Source: Saturnia japonica
Taxonomy: Eukaryota > Arthropoda > Insecta > Lepidoptera > Saturniidae
Assembly (NCBI GenBank): GCA_033032175.1
Contig: CM065309.1
Span: 5,890,001 to 5,954,000 of the forward strand
DNA: 64,000 bases
Direction of reading: 5' to 3'
The position numbers were made by a program, and so were the translations under genes. The notes under the pieces are model-generated. The model saw nothing but the letters and a program-made list of their open reading frames with translations. It ran no database searches and was not told the DNA's origin. The stretch's first letter is position 1, and each line of letters begins with the position of its first letter. Shown one piece after another: positions 1 through 12,522 of this stretch.

Positions 1-89
1 AGTTTTCATGTAGCTACAACGATTAAGGTACCTATCCTGCCCGATCTCAAAAATCCACCATGTATACAGCAATTGACAAATTTGACAGG

Positions 90-330
90 TCTCGTGGCGC
101 AGTGGTAGTAAACGTTACTATTGAGCCGAGAGGTCGCGGGTTCGATCCCCGCCCATGAAGGACTTTGTTTGATGAACATAAATGTCAATTGTGTGTGTCT
201 GGGTGTTAAATATCTATATATGTATGTATATCAGCTGTTTAGTTACCATATTATAAGCTTTACTTAGTTTGTAATTAAATGGCCGTGTGTGAAATTGTGT
301 CCTCATATTTCATATTTTAATTCACTCACA
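90..330 (+). repeat. tRNA-derived SINE
   Basis: Pol III-type internal promoter: an A box TGGCGCAGTGG at 95-105 and a B box GGTTCGATCCC at 139-149, with tRNA-like spacing, followed by a non-tRNA body rich in TGTGTGTCTGGGTGTTAAA and TATGTATGTAT. This is the arrangement of a lepidopteran tRNA-derived SINE. The short minus-strand reading frame over it is a by-product of the tRNA-like sequence and is not a gene. The right end is approximate. Confidence 0.75.
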
Positions 331-1629
331 GGAGTAAATAATTAAGTCTATTTCTATAAAAATATCAATTTTTAATAACACAACAATACATTCAATTACA
401 AACAGATGAAATAAATGTAAGACAGAATGCGTAATGTACATACATCTGTTCAGGCAGCAGTTAAGATCTTGTTGTATGCTGATGTGTGCACTCAGAAAAA
501 CGTCTGCCGTGACAAATATAAGCTTCTAAGACTTTAATGAACAAAATATACATATTACTGGCAGACCCAGTCAATTACTTTCAAAATTTCATATTTTTGT
601 GCCCCTTCAAAATTGTCTGCCACGAAGTTAGACACGCGATAATGCTCTGCCATTGTTATTTTTCAATAATAATAATAACAACTTTTCACATGGCAGATGT
701 GGTCAAATACATTTGAAATTGGTCAAATTTTGATACCTGACGTAGCAGCGGTCTATCCGCGCCAGCTGCGCTGGGCTTAGTCAGTCCCCACTCCATGTAT
801 GGTAGGTATAGGGGACTCACTGTACAAAAATCCAGTTCAGGTCAATTACATACAGGTAGCCGGCAACTGGCTCTTATACTATAAATGATGAGTTGAGAAA
901 ATGATTTATCAACTGACATATGAGGTGCATTCCAACTCATTCCTCAGAAGCAGCCACATATTATTCACATGACTGGTTCTTCATACAATAAAAAAAAACA
1001 TACAAAGAGGTTATAAATCCATTTTCTAGTTTCATTAATAATATGAATAAGTAGGCTACTAGAACAATAGTAACATAATATATCTTGTTACGATAGTGAA
1101 TAGGATGTGGTAACTTTTATCAAATATTTTTAGTTATATATTTTACTATTATTATAGATAAAATTATTACTGTGGGAACAGAGATGTTTGGAATTGTTTC
1201 TAGTATGGATTTCTAGTTGTATTAAATAACATTTGTGTATTTTTGGATAGTTATATAAAATTAACAATAATCATTTTATTTCTACAAAACATAATCATCC
1301 AAACATCTATCTACAATGAATAACTAACTGACAGGGGCAAGTATCCATAAATGTCCTAATCACTCAATTATTTATAATATGTATAATACATATTATTGAC
1401 AAATAAAGTCGTCTTATCAATAAAATCAAATGATTTATCACTGTTAAGTATTAAAGCTAAGAAAACAATTATATTTAAATATTTAAGTTAACTCTTGAAT
1501 CTAAAATGATAAAATAGCCTATAAAATACAAAAGTGGAAAAAATAAAATTTTCATTTACATATTTAATTACAGTACATACTCTAACTTGATGATCATGCA
1601 TAAAAAGAATGATGAATGTTGAAGAAAGT
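331..1629. other. AT-rich non-coding stretch
   Basis: No exon with splice sites and no long reading frame was seen. A slightly GC-richer patch at about 735-840 may be an old repeat but could not be assigned. Part of it may be intron of the DPP3 gene to the right. Confidence 0.5.
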
Positions 1630-1725
1630 AAAAGACGTATGCTAGGATCGTAGCAGGTGGAAGGATGTGGTCACTGCCTACCCCGTTGGAAAATAGGTGT
1701 GATTTATGTATGTAAGTATTTATTT
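1630..1725 (+). repeat. RTE-type LINE 3' end fragment
   Basis: The stretch with GGATGTGGTCACTGCCTACC followed by GGTGTGATTTATGTATGTAAG resembles the 3' end of a common lepidopteran LINE that finishes in ATGT repeats. Only about 100 bases are present, as in a 5'-truncated copy. Family assignment is from memory. Confidence 0.5.
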
Positions 1726-2208
1726 AATTTACATTTAATAAACTTTAAGCAAATAATTATATTTTGTTTTAAAAAAAAATTACATTTTCTTCTTACTACC
1801 TCAAAATGACTTTCGAAACTAGAAATGAAACCCACGTCGAAATAATTTAAATTAAGCTTACAAAATTGCTAGTAGTTAATATATTTTGGTGAAAAGATAA
1901 TAGTGACATTTTAATATAGCATTATCAAATACTTAAGTAGGGTAACCCTATAAATACAGTCAGAGGGTAGTTCTAGTGCGTGTTTATCTACAGAGCGGCT
2001 TTACGTAATTATTTCAAGAACACTGCAGACAACATACTGTTTACTTTAGTGTCTTCCCACATTGGACTGTCGCACACGAACTTGTTCGACTATAGTTACA
2101 AACTGTATCACAGCTGTACCAAATCTCAACTAAGAGAAAAGCAAATTTAATTTGGATTATATTATTTACTTTAAATAACATTATGGTTTATTTATTAAAT
2201 ATTTTTAC

Positions 2209-4969
2209 CTGAAAATCATCACTCTGTAATACCAGCTTTCAAAGCAGATTTCTTAAGATCTTCCAATGGTTCAGTCACAAAAATCCTATGCAAAAGTGAA
2301 AATATCCTTGGTGACTCTGGACTTGTTTGAACATGGACAATAAGTCCACCATTCCAAGCAGCCTGCAAGATAAATATAATTTAAGTAAATAAATGAAAGA
2401 GAAGAAAAGAATTATATAAACTAAACAATATGAATTCGATCAGGCAAGCTTATTTTCTTCAGTTATCTGAACGATATTAACTTGAGTGCAGCTTATAACT
2501 CTAAATTACCAACTGGTAATACAAACAAACAACAAAAAGCAAGATATTTGTCAATTACTTAAGGATAAAATTGTTCCAAAGTGCTATGAAAACTTATATG
2601 ATAGTTTATTTCCATTATTTATTAACAAAAGCTTAATTTTAATTATAGATAGGTTATTGAAAATGACCGTTAGAAGGTTGTACATGTATAATAGACACAA
2701 TGTACTGATATTACAAGTGTGACTTTCATAAACACAAAATATAACATCTTGTGTCAGTTCATTTTTCTGTTTGGATTTTTCACAGTTTTTTTTTTCTATT
2801 TATTTGTTTGCATGTCATAGATTTATATAACACTAGCTGTGCCCGTGGCTTCACTCACGTGGACTACAGAATGCCCTGCGCGGATTTAACTTCCCCTTTC
2901 CTGGCTATTTTAAAGACAAAAGTGCTTATTGTTTGGTGTAACTTAAAAGATAGGCGTATAGTCTCTGACATTTTTGTAGGTCTTTTTAATGTCTACAATT
3001 GTGTAATACATTAATTTGCTATATCTCTTATGGTTTACTCAGCGTAAGCCATTTAAGCGCCCGAATTGATTCACCATGACCAGTTTGTTTTTATTTGTGT
3101 TGAAACCTAATTATTTTTAAAAATAAAAGTAGCCTATGTTACTCCCTATAACATCAGCTATTTACCAGTGAAAGTCCCGTCAAAATCGGTCCAACAGTTT
3201 CGGAGTATAACCAGAACAAACAGGCATACAAAAATTTTAAAATTGTTTTTTTTTTGTTTAAGTATAGTATATACTTTCAAATGTATTTACTAAAAAACTA
3301 TTTTGACATTACAAACAGACACTCCAATTTTATTAAATTGTATAGATCAGTTGATATATAATATTTGCATGGTTACTTTTTGTATTGATAAGAGATGGGG
3401 CTGTCACAATTTTGTACTGGGTATCATTTGTTTTTATAAACAAATTGTAATTTTGTTTATTTGTATAGATAATGTTTCTTAATATAATTTGCTATCTGAT
3501 GAAATTATTATTTTATATAATTTAATTCTACCTTTTTTTTTGTTTAAAATTATCTCAATTTATTTTCAAGTTTATCAGACTACTTAAAAGTTTGAAAGTT
3601 TTTAATAGTTATTGTTTGTAAGATTGAATATTTATGAAACCATTTATAAGACTGAGTAGATAGCTTATTAAGTAAGTCTGCTTTTCCTAGAATTTGATTA
3701 AAACTAAGATTGTGAAAATAAAGCTAAATTATATTGTAGTATATAAGACTTTGATTTGAGATACTTTTAGTCAGTACTTGATTGTTTGAGAAGAAAATAT
3801 ACATAGTATTTTGTTTAATAAATGTTATTTTATTTAAAATCTTATCTAAAATAACAATTGCACAAGTCATAAAACTATAATAATTCCTGGAGCAATAAAG
3901 CCACAATTCAGGACCCTTTTTTTGTTTTGCCATTTATTAATTATTTTTTTACTAATTAGAAATAAGATTTTTACATGAAACTGAAGCAAAAAGAATAAAC
4001 AACTAGTTTTATAAAAATTAAATCTTTTGATCCAATCAATTCAGTAATAAGGAAATGAATGAGAAAAAATCTTAAAGGTCCTTTCCTGTAAAATTACAAA
4101 ATGAGCTGTTGTGACTTTGTTGCACGGAAGGTATGATATGCATTTTTTTCTACATCTGTTGAAAGTTCATTAAAAACCTGTACATGTTTTTCTTTTTATT
4201 TTATGAAAAAAATTAGTCATACAATTGTAGAAAATTTTACTTACTATAATATTTACTTACTCAAACCTTGAGTTTCTAAATAAAAATAAAATGTACTTTC
4301 AACCCATGCAGAATAAAAGTGGCATATTTTAGAAACTCACTCTCAAGAGATACTTTGTAGGGAATTTTTGTTTACATACACAATTTTTGTTTTTTATTAA
4401 TTATATATGTTGAATTACAAAATAAAAGAAAACAAAAAAATCCATGCTATTTAAATAGAAAAAATTCAAGTGCAACCTGTCTAATAATATTATTGGATTC
4501 AGTCTGGTAACAAATTTTTATTAGTTACAATCAAATTCATTGTCCCTTCATAACAGTATTCTGAAGTATAATTTTGTTTTTATAACTCTTTTGTAGTTTT
4601 ATACAAACAATTGTCATAACTTTATTGCAGAAGTCACTATTAATATTTCTAAAAAATGCAGCTATATAAAAATAATACTTACCTGACTAAGATAATGTGC
4701 ATAGAGCTTCTCTTGATTAGTTAAATTATTAAAAGCTTGTGAGCTCTCCAACTCCACAAATCTTTGATTATTTGGCAGTAAGAAATTTGACTTATCTTCA
4801 GCCATGGCTACAAACAAAAAGGTAACAAGTCAGCCTTAGAAATAACTATAAATTCTAAGTAACAAAAATATATACAAATACATGTCTACTGACCATTAAC
4901 TACTTTTATGAAATGTTGAGCTCCAGACGAGTTTCTACACGTATTGTGTTTGCCTATGTGATTCAGCAT
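2209..4969 (-). CDS. DPP3: Dipeptidyl peptidase 3, N-terminal exons (partial, with a frame break)
   Basis: Three minus-strand exons are visible. Exon A (4969-4894) begins ATG CTG and could add about 25 residues. Exon B (4807-4683) holds the usual start, ATG at 4805 ([14 protein letters not shown]), and ends CAG|GTAAG. Exon C (2362-2209) encodes [20 protein letters not shown] and ends CAG|GTAAAA. The joined reading (YAHYLSQ-AAWNGG, QTSPES) matches the N-terminus of DPP3, a cytosolic zinc peptidase that removes dipeptides; its catalytic HELLGH region would lie in later exons. Exon C reads to ITE and then hits TGA at about 2220, but one base later the frame would read DDFQ up to the donor, as expected for DPP3. 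So there is an extra base near 2221-2223, or another donor is used. No later exon was found down to position 1, so this is either a gene running out of the window or a broken N-terminal remnant. Confidence 0.75.
2832..3345 (+). repeat. Dispersed LINE/SINE-type repeat, copy 1
   Basis: Starts ACTAGCTGTGCCCGTGGCTT and ends after GTCAAAATCGGTCCAACAG and an ACAAACAG-rich tail. A clearly related copy of similar length lies at 48911-49420, sharing the start, a GGCTATTTTAAAGACAAAA block and the AAGCGCCCGAATTGATTCAC block. No protein is encoded. It sits in the DPP3 intron. Confidence 0.7.
3346..4682. other. DPP3 intron, AT-rich
   Basis: Homopolymer-rich intronic sequence between the DPP3 exons. Short reading frames here lack splice or start context. 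Nothing else was recognised. Confidence 0.5.
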
Positions 4970-5363
4970 TAATTCATTAACAGAGCGCCGGCATTTTTTA
5001 AGGTTAATAGTCAGATATCGTAACATCGATTATACGTATTTTGATACAATTAAAATAAAATACAAAAGTAATTAGGTACTTACTGGTAAAATATAAAAAA
5101 ATATTAAAATTTTCAGAAAATGCAACTTACAAAGTGGTACGTACAAGCTTTCATAGAATACGGAATACGGTATGGAACGGCACGGTCTATGGAATACGGG
5201 TACACAAATGACAATTAGTAAATTTTCATAGGTTTTTTTTGTATATATCTTCCCTTTCTTCGGGAAAGGCAAAGGTCTCTAAGACCATGTAGCCATGTCA
5301 GATGTTTTTTATTCCAAGTTCAAGTTAAAAGGCTACATCAATGTCACATGTATTTCCTAAATT

Positions 5364-5436
5364 CGGTGAAGTTGTAAAAGCCGCAGCGGTTTCAGGGCCT
5401 CTAAGGCTAAAAGTAAAGTCAGTTATATAAAAAAAA
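5364..5436 (+). mobile_element. Jockey-family 3' tail, 5'-truncated
   Basis: CGGTGAAGTTGTAAAAGCCG through GGGCCTCTAAGGCTAA and TAAAGTCAGTTATATAAAAA matches the last about 70 bases plus poly-A of the Jockey elements at 10152-12131, 24853-28175 and 31751-37822. This is a severely 5'-truncated insertion. Confidence 0.7.
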
Positions 5437-5625
5437 CCATATGTATTATATTTTTTCATATAAAGGCCGAAACCATGTCTGCAATTTTTCTGCGTTCAAA
5501 TCCATGTTAACAAAGGCCATGTCTTGAATTTTCTCTATAAATATAAGTATCCAGTTTTCTAAATTTTTTCAAAGCCAAAGTATAGTCTTTTTCTATGTAT
5601 ATTTTCATAAAGAAGAAACCTTCTA

Positions 5626-7167
5626 TAGGTGTACCAGAATCTCATGGAACGAAAATAAAAAAATTAATTGTGATTTTCATATGGCAATTATCAATATTCA
5701 TCTGTCAAATTAAGTTCGAGTTGAGTCAACCGCTGCAGAGATGTTTTGTTTTTTTCTTCAAAAGTTACAGTTTTCGTGAAAATGTCGAAAAAACCAATTC
5801 GATTGCAAGCAAGGAACGTTGTTTACAATGTATACCAAAGGATTTGTGCAGAAGAAGATGGAGGCTAATCAGAATCTTCGATTTTAAAGAGAGTTCAAAC
5901 ATTCACCGGTAAGTAGAACTTAGAAGTTAAGATACTTTATATTTTATACATAAATTTTTCTAAGTACCGAAACAATTATTATTATTTTAATCATAGTGTT
6001 AAAGTTACAGTTAGTAATAGTTTGGCAGCTTTATTGATATTTTGCAAACAAACATTTTTGTGTGAAAATTATTAAGGGTTCTCGTACATTAAAAGAAAAA
6101 TTAAAACCCATGATGAAATCAAATAAGTAATATTATTAGTGTACTATCCTTACTCTATATTATTGAACTGTTACTTACAGGGGTTTCTTCTTCTACCATA
6201 CGAAGAATTATTAATGAAGAAAGAGTAAACGGAGGTGTGTTCTGTACGCCTGGTAAAAAGAGGAAAGAGGGAAAAAAAAATTAATCTGGACAGTTTTGAT
6301 TTAGAAGTGATCAGAAATAAAATAAAGAAATTGTATACCGTACGGAAAGAAATTCCAACCGTGAGGAAATTGTTACAAACTCTTCGGGAAGATATTGATT
6401 TCAATGGAGGCAGAGAATCATTGAGGTAACACATATATGTATCTACTTAGTTTACTTGCTATAGTTTAACGTTGCCACATTTTATAACTTATGCTTTTTT
6501 ACAGGCTTATTCTGAAGAATATTGGCTTTGAATTTGTAAAGTGCCAATCAAAAAGAACTATTTTGATGGAGCGTCATGACATCAAGATACAAAGATTCAG
6601 ATATTTAGAGCACATGAAGAAGAAAACTCACACTCATAAAAGATACTACGTTTTTGGGAAGAATAAAATTGATCACGGCGGTTTCAAATATCAAATAATA
6701 ATAAAAATGAATTGTCGGACTTATCACGTTATTGAAGCCAAGAGGCGATATCATAATATAATTATCTAAACAAGTCAATGCATTTTCGATTTATAGTCTA
6801 CTCCACCACTCAAGTCTTATGGAAAACCAACAACCCCTATTACAGTGTATACATTCAGTCAAAAAAGCGTCGGGAATGGATGATTTGTTATTTATGGTTC
6901 AAAATTCAATTTATTGTTTTTTTGTTGTTGTTAGATTGACACAACTGTTTTCCATTTTGGCACGGAGTTTGAGTTGCATCTGTCAATACAGTGCTGTTTT
7001 TACCTGTACTTTTTTGACAGCGTAGTACAGATAATGTTTTTGATGAATGATATTAGGGAATATTAATAAAAAAACTAAAAGTATCAAGACGTTTTACTCA
7101 AATTACCCTAGTGTTTCTTACTACAAAATTTAATTTCCCTATTTTCCATGAGATTCTGGTATACCTA
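5626..7167 (+). mobile_element. Tc1/mariner-superfamily element with introns, copy 1 (defective)
   Basis: Inverted ends begin TAGGTGTACCAGAATCTCAT and finish with the complement; 23 of 24 terminal bases pair, and the element is flanked by TA duplications at 5624-5625 and 7168-7169. Inside are remnants of a spliced transposase N-terminus. Exon 1 starts at ATG 5782 with an in-frame TAA at 5866. A GTAAGT donor follows 5908, the acceptor is before 6181, and a second intron spans 6426-6504. The middle part (NLDSFDLEVIRNKIKK, GGRESLRLILKNIGF) looks like the DNA-binding half of insect IS630/Tc1-type transposases. The frame slips at an A-run near 6272-6281, and no DDE catalytic half is recognisable, so the copy cannot make an active enzyme. 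Confidence 0.7.
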
Positions 7168-7381
7168 TAATCCCTTTTCTGTAGTACAATTAAACATCTT
7201 CAATTGTAGACCACATGTAGTTGCATATGGAACGATAACACTGCTGATTCTTCAAAATTTCTTGCAAAGAGCGCGGGATACTCTCAGAATTTTTATAAAC
7301 ATTTAACAAGCCGTTAATAAAAACCAGTCTTTGTATAGTAAAGCATGTGCAAAGAAAAAATATGTGCACAAAAGATTGAGG

Positions 7382-10141
7382 TCAGCCAGAATTACAATAG
7401 GTGCAAGATGGAGATGTTATAATATTCATTCTATAGAGATGCTCTTTAAATCTGCCATGACCAATTCGCAAGCGACATATTGTTGTATAAAATCGTATAT
7501 TGATATATTTGTCTTTACAAAACCATAGTGCTTTGATATTTTGATTAGTTATTGCTCTGTACCATAGTCCTTTCCGACGAAGAGTTTCTTCCCAGTGACG
7601 AAGCCATTTATCATGTATTTTTTTCTTGACCAAAACGAGACAATCAGAAACAGGAATTTTAATATTCTTGTACGGTACTGCATCAGAAGTGTTAATAATT
7701 TGCCTGGCCAAATAATCTGCTTGTTCATTGCCAATAACGCCCACATGAGATGGGGTCCAGAATAAGACTAGATCTTAGTTATATTGAGTTGTATATAATA
7801 TTTTTTACGAATATCATGAATAATATAATGAGTACCAGATGAGTATGATGGATTTAGTACAGCCAATAACACACTCATGCTATCTGTAAGTATGATCCAA
7901 TTTATCCAGTTAAGGTTAGTTTGAACCTTTTGTTCTACATAATCCAATGCAGCAAGAATTGCACACGCCTCTGCAGTATATATACTTGTTACATTAGGCA
8001 ATTTCAAGCCATAGCTGTCTGAATCGAGCTGTTAAGTCATACCTAGCCATAGACACTTTATTTTCAGACTTAGCTCCATCAGTGTATACCTGTCTGTATT
8101 CTCGCCACTCAGAAAGCTTGCTCTAGACATCATATTTCGTACACAATATTCTATCAATATCTATTTTCATTTTATTAAACTTGCTTTCATACTCTCCATC
8201 ATAGCAGGGTAATGTACTATTTTTATAAATATCGTAGCCATTTCAAATATTCAACACATCATTTATATGATTGGTAGGTAATATAATTACCAAAACTGGG
8301 TCTAAGTTTAGAAAGCAAAGAATTGTTTGAAATTTTTACTAAACTGTGGATGAATTTATACAACAAAAAAAGAAAGCGAACTGACACAGGGGGTAAATTG
8401 CATTCAATTTGCATAGAATTAATGGGAGATGTATTCCTGGCACCCAAAACCAATCGCATGTTTTTATTTTGAACTTTCTCAATCTTTTCTATCAATTTGC
8501 CATAAGAGGCATAATAAAAAAAGCGTAGGTATTCAAAATGACTTCTAACTAGTGATTTGTACAATATTATGAGAATCCTTGGATCAGCTCCCCACTTAGA
8601 GGCAGCCAAAGATCTGAGAATATTTGTTGCTTTCATAGCCCTTCAAATCAAGTAATCGACATATTTTGACCATGTAAAATTTTGCTGAAATAACACACCT
8701 TAGAATTTAACCGTGGTCTCAATAAGAATTTTAATTGTATGATAAAAGACCGATAATCCAGAAGTAAATATCTTTTTTTTTTAGAAAATATTACAATTTT
8801 ACTTTTATGTGGATTAATTTCTAAATCCAAACAACAAAAATAATTATACAGGCGTTGTAAAACACCATTTAACTTAGTTTCAGTTTGCATCAAATCATCA
8901 CCGCTACAGTATATGACCAAATCATCAGCAAATTGCAAATTAACCACATCAAAACCCAGAACTATGTTAAGTTTATATATGTAAAGTATATACAATAGAG
9001 GGCTTAAGGTGCCACCTTGACACACACTTTTGAAAGAAAGTCGGGGTCCATAACCTATATTATCATATTTAACAAAGACTTCTCTACGGTTAAGAAAATT
9101 ACAGATGCTTAGGACCAATTTCACGGGAATGCCAATATTCAGTAGATAAGCTGATAACACATAATAATAATTATGTTTAGTTTATGTGAACATTAGTTCA
9201 CAATATTTAAAGCTCTCACAACATCGAAGAAGACACATGCAATGTGTTTGTTTTCATGAAAAGCTGAATTAATATCTGTAAAAAGATGACCTATACTTTC
9301 GCGAGATGAAATTCCGCGCCGAAACCCGTATTGATTGTTAGGTAATAAATGATTATGTTCGATATAAAATTCGAGACGTAATTTTAAAAGCTGTTCAAAT
9401 ATTTTGCCAACATAAGACCTTAACGTTATTGGACGATATGAGTCAGGACTGTTGGGATCTTTATGCAGGTACTAACAAATCCGTTTACCATTCAATTGGG
9501 ATAAGAGAGGCGTACCATAAGGAGTTTAAAGCACACAAAAATTTTGACATGTTTCGTGAGGACAATATTTTAAACATTTTGTATGAAAAACCATCCAATC
9601 CACAGGCTGTATCTTTTCTAGATTTAATAGCTGAATTTAATTCTTCGAGTGTGAATGGATTAACGAGAAAGAATTACTTCTATTATTAGAGTCACAAAAT
9701 TGTAAACAAAGAGGAACTTCGACGAAATCAGGAGTGTATTTTCTCAAGAAATTTTTATTCCAAGGAGCGACAGCTCTTTTACATTTAGAAGATGAGAAGG
9801 TTTTATTGAATTTACGCATAATTTGGCAAATTTTAGAAACAGAAGATAAACGAGTTAACTTTAAATAGAGTTCTTGCCAACTATTATTTTTTTCTCGTTT
9901 GATAAATAGTTTTTTTAAAGCTAGAATATTTTTAAATTCTTTAAAATTTACAAGTGAAGGATTACATTTGAAATTTTAGTAAGCCTCTTTACAATCTTTA
10001 ACAGCTGAAGCACATCTCTCATTCCACCAAGGAACTGCTAATTTCTAGATTTTTTAGAACAGACTTTGGAACTTGAATTATTAGTAATCTGTGGAATTGA
10101 CTTTTCAGGTGCTGTCAAAATATTATGACAGAACTTTTTAT
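7382..10141 (-). pseudogene. LINE ORF2 pseudogene: RT and RNase H part
   Basis: Read right to left: the linker with VPWWNERCA (near 10040), the ACGLDGFSYKM pre-RT motif (near 9610), NQYGFRRGISS (near 9330), CVFFDVV (near 9210), QGGTLSPLLY and the RT catalytic LQFADDLVIY (near 8930), the RT thumb in 8259-8636, then RNase H pieces: TAEACAILAAL and LTDSMSV at 7768-8007 and GNEQADYLAR near 7720. A C-terminal CTYCNSG remains at 7382. Several stops and frameshifts separate the open segments (7382-7744, 7768-8007, 8259-8636, 8648-9160). It would have encoded the element's target-primed reverse transcription enzyme. Confidence 0.75.
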
Positions 10142-10151
10142 ACGATACAAG

Positions 10152-12131
10152 CTCCATACTGCACGCTCGCGGTCTTCTTCGACGTCGCCAAGGCCTTCGA
10201 CAAGGTCTGGCACGCCGGACTAGTCCACAAGCTAAACCAGTTACAAGTCCCAGATAGGTTAGTTAACATCATCAGAGACTACCTTACTGACCGCACCTTC
10301 CGCTACCGAGCGGAAAGTGTACTCTCCACACCCCACCCCATACGCCCGGGTGTCCCGCAAGGCTCCATTCTGGTGCCTTGTCTTTTCAATCTGTACGTCA
10401 GTGAACTACCTCGTCCTCCTAAGGTCCAGGTAGGTCTATACGCTGACGACACAGTCATCTACGCGTCGAATAGGAACAGACTTAGGCTCAGACATAGAGT
10501 CCAATGCGCAGTCACCACTCTAGGTTAATGGTACACCAAATGGCGCATAGCCATCAACCCTCAAAGAGCGCCGCGTTTATCTTTGATCCTGGTCAAAAAG
10601 AGCTCCCTGAGAGTGTCAAAACTCTCAAACTCTTCAAAGACAATATCCCCTGGGCCACCGAGACTAAATATCTCGGTGTGACCCTCGATAGAAAACTTAC
10701 CTTCGACGCTCATGTCCGTGCCGTCTGTAAAACAGCCGCGCAATGGTCATAAGTCGATTACAGTCCCTGATCATAAGCAAAATGTCCCTGAGACATAATG
10801 TTGAAGCAAAGAGGCTTTGTTGTAAAACTAGTATAATCTCTTTGCATATCATTGTATGTTTTTTCTTTATAAAAAATAATATTTTATATGTCTTGTCAAC
10901 TGAAAAATGTCAAGTAGAAAAATATAATATATTGTTTGAGATACAAATATATATTTTCTAACATATCGTGATATAATTAGCAAATATTGTTACCTATTCC
11001 AAATTGTTCATTATTTGCTATAACTACAAATAATGAAATATAATATTCATACGATTCCTTACTAAAACTGTGTTTTCATATAAGACTCTGCTTATGGTGT
11101 GAACAAACACACTAGATTGTAACATCGGCAATACTAACACATAAGCTTACTCTCTACAAAATGTGTATCCGTCCGATTATGACATATAGTTGCGCCGCAA
11201 TCGCACATATGTCAAAGTTGAACATACACAAATTCCAAGTCATTCAATCTCGAGTTTTACATAAAATCAATAACGTCCCCTGGTTCGTTCGACAGGTAGA
11301 CCTTCATAGAGATATGAAACTCCCCTCGATCGAATCTGACATCAAATACCACTCACGATCTTACTTTGACACCGCATCGAATCATGCGAATCCTTTGATC
11401 AAAGCCGCCGCGAATTACGTTCTAGTCCCAAACGCCACCCGCTTACTGCGCCGACCGCGTAACATCTTCACCGATCCCGATGACGAAATCGAGAAACAAA
11501 TCGCGTACTACTCAACCGTCTCTCTAAACAGAGCGTGTTCGCGCCCACGCCCGCGTAACCACCGTTCCCTCCACAGGGGACGGGCGGCTAATTTCGCTCC
11601 CGCACACCCACCGCCGCGACCTCCCTCTCCCGCGGCAACTCAAGCCTAGGTCCGTTCCTCGGGGTAAAACCCTTGAGTCTGGCAGCCGCCCGCGCGATTC
11701 AAGTGACACTTTACGTGCAACACTTAGCTATCCACATACAAACATCACGCACACTCATATGTACATACGTGCACACCTCAGAGGTACATAGGTTCTGTAA
11801 GGAACCTTTTTTTTTTTTTGCACTAGTTAGTGTAAAACATATTTCAGATCACTAAATACCAGGAGGAAGGAACATGTATATCTGTATATGTTAGTTTAGC
11901 TCGATTTTACGGATAGAGAATTACACAGATCTCGACTTCATTGCAATCGCGGCAACAGCCCAAGCCGAGGTCCGGCCACTTTGGCACCCTTGCGCGTTGG
12001 TTGCTCACTCTTTCGCGGCTGAGTGCCTTAAGCACTCGCCCCCAAGCCCGGTAAAGTTGTAAAAGCCGTAGCGGCTCTGTTTTTGGATAGGGCTCCTAAG
12101 GCTAACAGCAAAGTCAGACAGAAAAAAAAAA
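10152..12131 (+). mobile_element. Jockey element, 5'-truncated and interrupted
   Basis: Flanked by the 10-bp direct repeat ACGATACAAG (10142-10151 and 12132-12141) and ending in a short poly-A. It starts inside the reverse transcriptase (LAVFFDVAKAFDKVWHAGL, then VGLYADDTVIYAS). A stop follows at 10526. The ORF2 C-terminus is seen again at 11161-11649, followed by the 3' UTR to 12131. The break between the two parts is the solo LTR at 10799-11139. It is close to the complete element at 31751-37822. Confidence 0.85.
10799..11139. mobile_element. Solo LTR inside the Jockey fragment
   Basis: This 341-bp AT-rich insert begins TGTTGAAGC and ends ATACTAACA (TG...CA), with the 5-bp direct repeat CATAA at 10794-10798 and 11140-11144. 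Sequence on both sides matches uninterrupted Jockey ORF2. The size, termini and 5-bp duplication fit an LTR left by recombination; family unknown. Confidence 0.65.
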
Positions 12132-12180
12132 ACGATACAAGTGGTTCATTTGTTTGAAAAGGGATTTCATTAAGCATTTT

Positions 12181-12375
12181 TGTTGTAGGATGTAGCCTAC
12201 AATATTATAGAAAAATGATAAAAATGATAAACGGGCGATCAGGGAATGATAATAAAATAACCGTCCGCGTTGAGTGCAAAATTAACACTGATTTTATTGA
12301 TTTTGTCACCCGATTTAGACGCAGGCACACGATGCAACGTATGTAGTTTTGTTATGAACGAGGACAGCTCGTACA
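12181..12375 (-). repeat. BEL/Pao 3' LTR
   Basis: 195 bp, TGTTGTAGG...CTCGTACA on the plus strand, matching base for base the copy at 20345-20539. A purine-rich stretch just inside it (GGAGGCGCAGGA on the minus strand, about 12376-12387) may be the polypurine tract. Confidence 0.9.
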
Positions 12376-12522
12376 TCCTGCGCCTCCAACGGGATAACCG
12401 AGGTGACATGATAATATTAAATGCTTCTTAAAATGATACTAAACTATTAACAATAATTATGTAAAAAACCTATGCAAATAAATGTAAAAAAATATATGAT
12501 AAAGTAGTCCAGTATGCTACTA

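Noticed and set aside
95..149. tRNA gene
   Set aside because: A and B boxes are present, but no full cloverleaf with acceptor stem closes and a SINE body follows.
6..188. 60-codon minus-strand frame at the window edge
   Set aside because: It is the reverse of the tRNA-like head of a SINE; such frames recur wherever the SINE does.
9429..9689. 86-codon plus-strand frame
   Set aside because: It is antisense to the degraded RT of the I-group LINE, whose conserved motifs are on the minus strand.
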